15,046 nt of DNA from Chloroflexota bacterium (GTDB lineage Bacteria > Chloroflexota > Dehalococcoidia > SM23-28-2 > RBG-16-64-32): the NCBI GenBank assembly GCA_022564695.1, contig JADFKX010000033.1, positions 1-15,046 of the forward strand. The letters are read 5' to 3'. This document shows, piece by piece, positions 11,962 to 15,046 of this stretch. A program made the position numbers and the translations under genes. The notes beneath the pieces are model-generated. The model saw nothing but the letters and a program-made list of their open reading frames with translations. It did not search any database and had not been told where the DNA came from. How positions within the stretch are numbered: position 1 is the stretch's first letter; each line of letters begins with the position of its first letter.

Positions 11962-13683
11962 CTAGCTTCTCGCTTCTTGGTTCTGCTCCGTCGCCGCCAC
12001 GTCCTTCACCCGCAGCTCCAGCCCGTTGCCCCTGCGGTCCGCTGCCAGCGAGTAGACCACGTCCAGCCGCTGCCCCTCTCGCACCCCCGCCTCACCCAGA
12101 CCAAACGCGATCGCCGGCCACGTGACGCCTCCGCCCGCACCGTATTGATCGCGCAGCTTCATCCGTAAGTGCTTCCCGTCGCTCCCAATGATGCGACAAT
12201 CGGCTACCTCCACCCCGCGGCTGAGGAACGTCGGCTCCGGGTTGCCCTGGCCGAACGGGCCCATCTGGGAGAGCAACCGGGTCTCCTTCCCCCGCAGCGC
12301 GCCCAGCGGCAGCGCCGCGTCGATGTCGATGACCGGCGCCAGCTCCACGCCTGCCAGCGCCTCCTCGGCGGCGCGCAGGAGCCCCTCCTTCAGCGGCTCT
12401 AGGTTCTCGTTGCGGGCCGTGAACCCGGCCGCCGCGCGGTGGCCACCGAACCGCTCCAGCAGCTCCGCGCAGCCCCGCAGCGCCCCCGTAATGTCGAACT
12501 CAGGGATGCTCCGGCAGCTCGCGCGGCTCGTCTCCGCTTGACGCTCGTACACCACCGCCGGCCGGTGCCGCTCCTCGGCCAGCCGGCCCGCCACCAGCCC
12601 CACTATCCCCGATGGTATATCCTCGTGCCCAAGGAAGAGCAGAGGCTCCGTCTGGTCGGGGTCATCCTCCGCCAGCAGCTCGGCCGCTAGCTCAAGCGCC
12701 GCCGTCGTCCGTTCCTGACGCTCTAGATTGAGCGCCGTCAGCTCCTCCGCTCTGCGAAGCGCCTCCCCCTCATCCCGCTCCAGCAGCAGCTCCAGCGCCA
12801 GCCGCGCGTGCTTGAGCCGGCCCGCCGCGTTCAGGCGCGGCGCCAGCCGGTACCCGATCGACTCCGCGTCCACCCGCGCCGCATCTATGCCGGACGCCTC
12901 CATCAACGCTCGCAACCCGGGCCGCTCGCTGCGGCCCATCGCCTTCAGGCCGCGCTTCAGCAGCCAGCGGTTTTCGTTCAGCAGCGGCGCTACGTCCGCC
13001 ACCGTCCCCAGCGCCACCAGGTCCAGCTGGCGATCACCGTCCCAGCTTCGCCCCATCGACTCGTGCAGCGCCCCCATCAGCTTGTAGGCGATCCCCACCG
13101 AAGCTAGCTCCGGTTCCGGATAACGCGAATCGGGCCGCTTGGGGTTCACCAGCGCCGTCGCCGCGGGCAGCTCCGGCGGCACCGAGTGGTGGTCCAGGAT
13201 CAGCACGTCCATCCCCAGCTTGCGCGCGTGCGCCACCTCGACGATGGAGCTGGTACCGCAGTCCACGGCCACCAGGAGGGTGGCGCCGTCCTTCCGCAGC
13301 CGGTCTAGGGCGCCGCAGTTGAGGCCGTACCCCTCGCTGAACCGGTCCGGGATGTAGGCGATGGCGTCTCCGTCCAGGGCGGACAGCCCCTCCACCATCA
13401 GCGCCGAGGCCGTCACTCCGTCAACGTCGAAGTCGCCGTACACGGCGATCCTCTCGCCAGAGCGCACCGCCTCCTCCAGCCGCGATAGCGCCACCTCGAT
13501 ATCCGGCAACAGCATCGGGTCGTACTCCTGCGGTGGTCCCTCCATGAACCGCTGCGCCTCCGCCGCCGTCCGCAGCCCCCGATGCCACAGCAGGTGCCGC
13601 ATCAGCGTGGGGTAGGGCGCGCCCTCCAGCGCCCCCTCCGGGAACCGCCCCCGCAGCCGCCAGCGCCTGCCGCTAGCCGTCAT
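11962..13683 (-). CDS. recJ: Single-stranded-DNA-specific exonuclease RecJ
   Basis: RecJ degrades single-stranded DNA 5'-3' in recombination, mismatch and base-excision repair. The 573-residue protein has the DHH-family motifs: YGDFDVDGVTASAL (residues ~82-95), VDCGTSS (140-146), LDHHS (163-167), and the DHHA1-domain FGGHRAAAGF in the C-terminal half. A QMGPFGQGNPEPTF segment leads into the OB-fold DNA-binding region. Length is typical for the family. The ATG at 13683 is used; an in-frame TTG at 13695 has AAAGG at a good 9-bp distance and is a real alternative adding four residues. Upstream is a 240-bp gap with three AACGGAT copies, then the NAD(P)HX repair gene on the same strand. The Ddn-like gene follows 20 bp downstream. 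All nuclease motifs are intact. Confidence 0.95.
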   Translation of the reverse strand: MTASGRRWRLRGRFPEGALEGAPYPTLMRHLLWHRGLRTAAEAQRFMEGPPQEYDPMLLPDIEVALSRLEEAVRSGERIAVYGDFDVDGVTASALMVEGLSALDGDAIAYIPDRFSEGYGLNCGALDRLRKDGATLLVAVDCGTSSIVEVAHARKLGMDVLILDHHSVPPELPAATALVNPKRPDSRYPEPELASVGIAYKLMGALHESMGRSWDGDRQLDLVALGTVADVAPLLNENRWLLKRGLKAMGRSERPGLRALMEASGIDAARVDAESIGYRLAPRLNAAGRLKHARLALELLLERDEGEALRRAEELTALNLERQERTTAALELAAELLAEDDPDQTEPLLFLGHEDIPSGIVGLVAGRLAEERHRPAVVYERQAETSRASCRSIPEFDITGALRGCAELLERFGGHRAAAGFTARNENLEPLKEGLLRAAEEALAGVELAPVIDIDAALPLGALRGKETRLLSQMGPFGQGNPEPTFLSRGVEVADCRIIGSDGKHLRMKLRDQYGAGGGVTWPAIAFGLGEAGVREGQRLDVVYSLAADRRGNGLELRVKDVAATEQNQEARS

Positions 13684-13923
13684 TCGCGACCCCAATCATG
13701 GAAACCTTTGGGCTGTTACCCAGATGCCCCGGTGCCCAGATCACGCCTTGCACATGCAGGCTGGCAATGGCCATCATCCGTTTATCCGTTCTCTATCCGT
13801 TGACCAGCAAATGGGAGAGTGCAGAGAGGCAGAGCCCTCTTTGCGGGACGTTTGGACGGGTGGGTGGGATGTATAAACGCCCTCATGTTTGCCACGGCGA
13901 CTGTTCACTGTACACTAGCTCCC
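13684..13923. promoter_or_regulatory. recJ upstream region with three ATCCGTT repeats
   Basis: The 240-bp gap upstream of recJ has no credible gene. It contains ATCCGTT at 13776-13782, 13784-13790 and 13795-13801 (AACGGAT on the recJ strand), spaced 8 and 11 bp. No strong -35/-10 pair toward recJ was found. A short inverted repeat AGAGG...CCTCT at 13825-13840 is weak. Confidence 0.35.
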
Positions 13924-15046
13924 CTATTCCCTTAGCTCCTTCATCGCCCGTGGCAGCGCCAGCAGAAAATCCGAAGCCAGCATCCCCGCGCTCCCCAGCT
14001 CCTCACGCACCCGCTCCGCGGCCAGCCCGTGCAGGTACACACCCAGGCACGCCGCCTCGTACGGCTGCAGTCCCTGCGCCAGCAGCCCCACGATCACCCC
14101 CGCCAGCACGTCGCCCGTGCCCCCGGAGGCCAGCCCCGGGTTCGCGAACGGGCTCAGCCGCGCCCGCCCGCCGTGCCCGCCTGCGCCCGGCGCCGCCACC
14201 ACCGTGTTCGCCCCCTTGAGCACCACCGTCACCCCCCACTCTCCGGCGCACCTCCTCGCCACCGCCAGTCGGTCCGACTGTATCTCCTCCACCGATAACC
14301 CCGTCAGCCGCGACAGCTCTCCCGGGTGCGGCGTTATCACCGTCGGTACCGCCAGCTCCTTCCACCAGCCCTCAATCTTCGACAGGTTGTTCAGCCCGTC
14401 CGCGTCTATCACTACGCCGCGTAAACTGTCCGCTTTAAGCAGCGGCAGAAGCGAGTGCATGAACGCCTGTACATACCCCTCCTGGCCCAGGCCAGGTCCC
14501 ACCAGCAGCGAGTCGTATCCCTGCGCCAGCGCCTGACCCACCGCGTGCGCCCCCTCGGCGGTGAGGTAGCCCTCATCGTCCGGCAACGGCTCGAACGTCG
14601 CCTCGGTCAGCTTGGCGGCGAAAATCGGATATAGCGATGAAGCGCAGGCCAGAGCCACCAGCCCCGCGCCGGCCCGCAGGCCGCCCATGCACGCCAGGTA
14701 GGCGGCGCCCACGTAACGCGGGGAGCCCGCCACCACCAGCGCCCGCCCGAACGTCCCCTTGTGTGCCCCTGGTGGCCGCTCGGGCAGTACCGATCGCGCC
14801 CAGCGGGCCGTCATCAGCTCCGTCCACCCCTCAGACTCCGCGCTCTTCGGTATGCCGATCTCCACCACCTCCACCCGGCCGGCGAGCTGAGCCCCTGGCA
14901 GGACATGTAGCCCCACCTTGCTCCAGCCCAGCGCCACCGTCCCGTCGGCGGCCACGCAGCGAGGATCGGCGGCGCCGGTATCAGCGTCCAGCCCCGTCGG
15001 CACGTCCCCCGCCCGCAGCCGCGGCGGCAGCGCCCCCCCTCCCGCC
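13924..15046 (-). CDS. nnrD: Bifunctional NAD(P)H-hydrate repair enzyme, epimerase/dehydratase, 5' part missing
   Basis: Partial. The frame stays open past the right edge of the window. The protein repairs NAD(P)HX, the hydrated, damaged form of NAD(P)H. The upstream part is the end of the NnrE (YjeF N-terminal) epimerase domain, shown by DVPTGLDADTG and the GWSKVGLHVLPG and VEVVEIGIP segments. The rest is the ADP-dependent dehydratase (NnrD), with GTFGRALVVAGSPRYVGAAYLACMGGLRAGAGLV, VITPHPGELSRLTG, VLKGANTVV, and the NPGLASGGTGDVLAGVIVGLL motif that holds the catalytic aspartate. About 374 residues are visible. A GTG at 15003 is in frame but lies inside the conserved epimerase motif, so it is not the start. 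It ends 240 bp before recJ on the same strand. Domain content is secure. Confidence 0.94.
   Translation of the reverse strand, partial: AGGGALPPRLRAGDVPTGLDADTGAADPRCVAADGTVALGWSKVGLHVLPGAQLAGRVEVVEIGIPKSAESEGWTELMTARWARSVLPERPPGAHKGTFGRALVVAGSPRYVGAAYLACMGGLRAGAGLVALACASSLYPIFAAKLTEATFEPLPDDEGYLTAEGAHAVGQALAQGYDSLLVGPGLGQEGYVQAFMHSLLPLLKADSLRGVVIDADGLNNLSKIEGWWKELAVPTVITPHPGELSRLTGLSVEEIQSDRLAVARRCAGEWGVTVVLKGANTVVAAPGAGGHGGRARLSPFANPGLASGGTGDVLAGVIVGLLAQGLQPYEAACLGVYLHGLAAERVREELGSAGMLASDFLLALPRAMKELRE

Overview
This is a GC-rich, densely packed bacterial chromosome segment. It has two plus-strand blocks, then a minus-strand block, a plus-strand block, and a minus-strand block up to the right edge. 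The gene set (beta-class carbonic anhydrase, an EF-G-2-type elongation factor, an F420-type Ddn-like flavin/deazaflavin protein, type I-beta DAHP synthase), the strong GC3 and several -10 boxes almost touching start codons suggest a Chloroflexota lineage, Dehalococcoidia-like. That placement is inference; no rRNA is present.

Layout. 1-461: C-terminal end of a DAHP synthase. 592-1320: scpA. 1400-4615: a tightly overlapping trio of a UroD-superfamily protein, ribF and tyrS. 4616-5078: repeat-rich spacer ending in a promoter and a 19-codon leader ORF. 5079-6204: two small paralogous genes separated by a second repeat-rich spacer. Minus strand 6264-8971: carbonic anhydrase downstream of an EF-G-like gene. 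Plus strand 9111-10444: an ECF sigma factor overlapping a gene that fuses an anti-sigma-type zinc finger to a complete O6-alkylguanine-DNA alkyltransferase. 10592-11504: an Lrp/AsnC regulator and a small unknown gene. Minus strand 11501-15046: Ddn-like protein, recJ, and the 3' part of a bifunctional NAD(P)HX epimerase/dehydratase gene.

The most interesting system is 9111-10444. The sigma factor overlaps (ATGA) a protein whose first ~50 residues look like a ZAS anti-sigma finger (C6, H28, C32, C35) and whose remainder is an intact alkyltransferase with PCHR (Cys210). This suggests an Ada-like alkylation switch built from an ECF sigma/anti-sigma pair. A strong internal ribosome binding site and ATG at the domain junction could also release the repair enzyme alone.

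Other notable points are a tyrosyl-tRNA synthetase whose HxGH motif reads TLGW and whose KMSKS motif reads KMSQS, with a C-terminal third of different codon composition; a family of GTAGC-headed, CTTCAG-centred hairpins between genes; and a 44-bp near-identical direct repeat whose second copy carries the -35 box of a consensus promoter.
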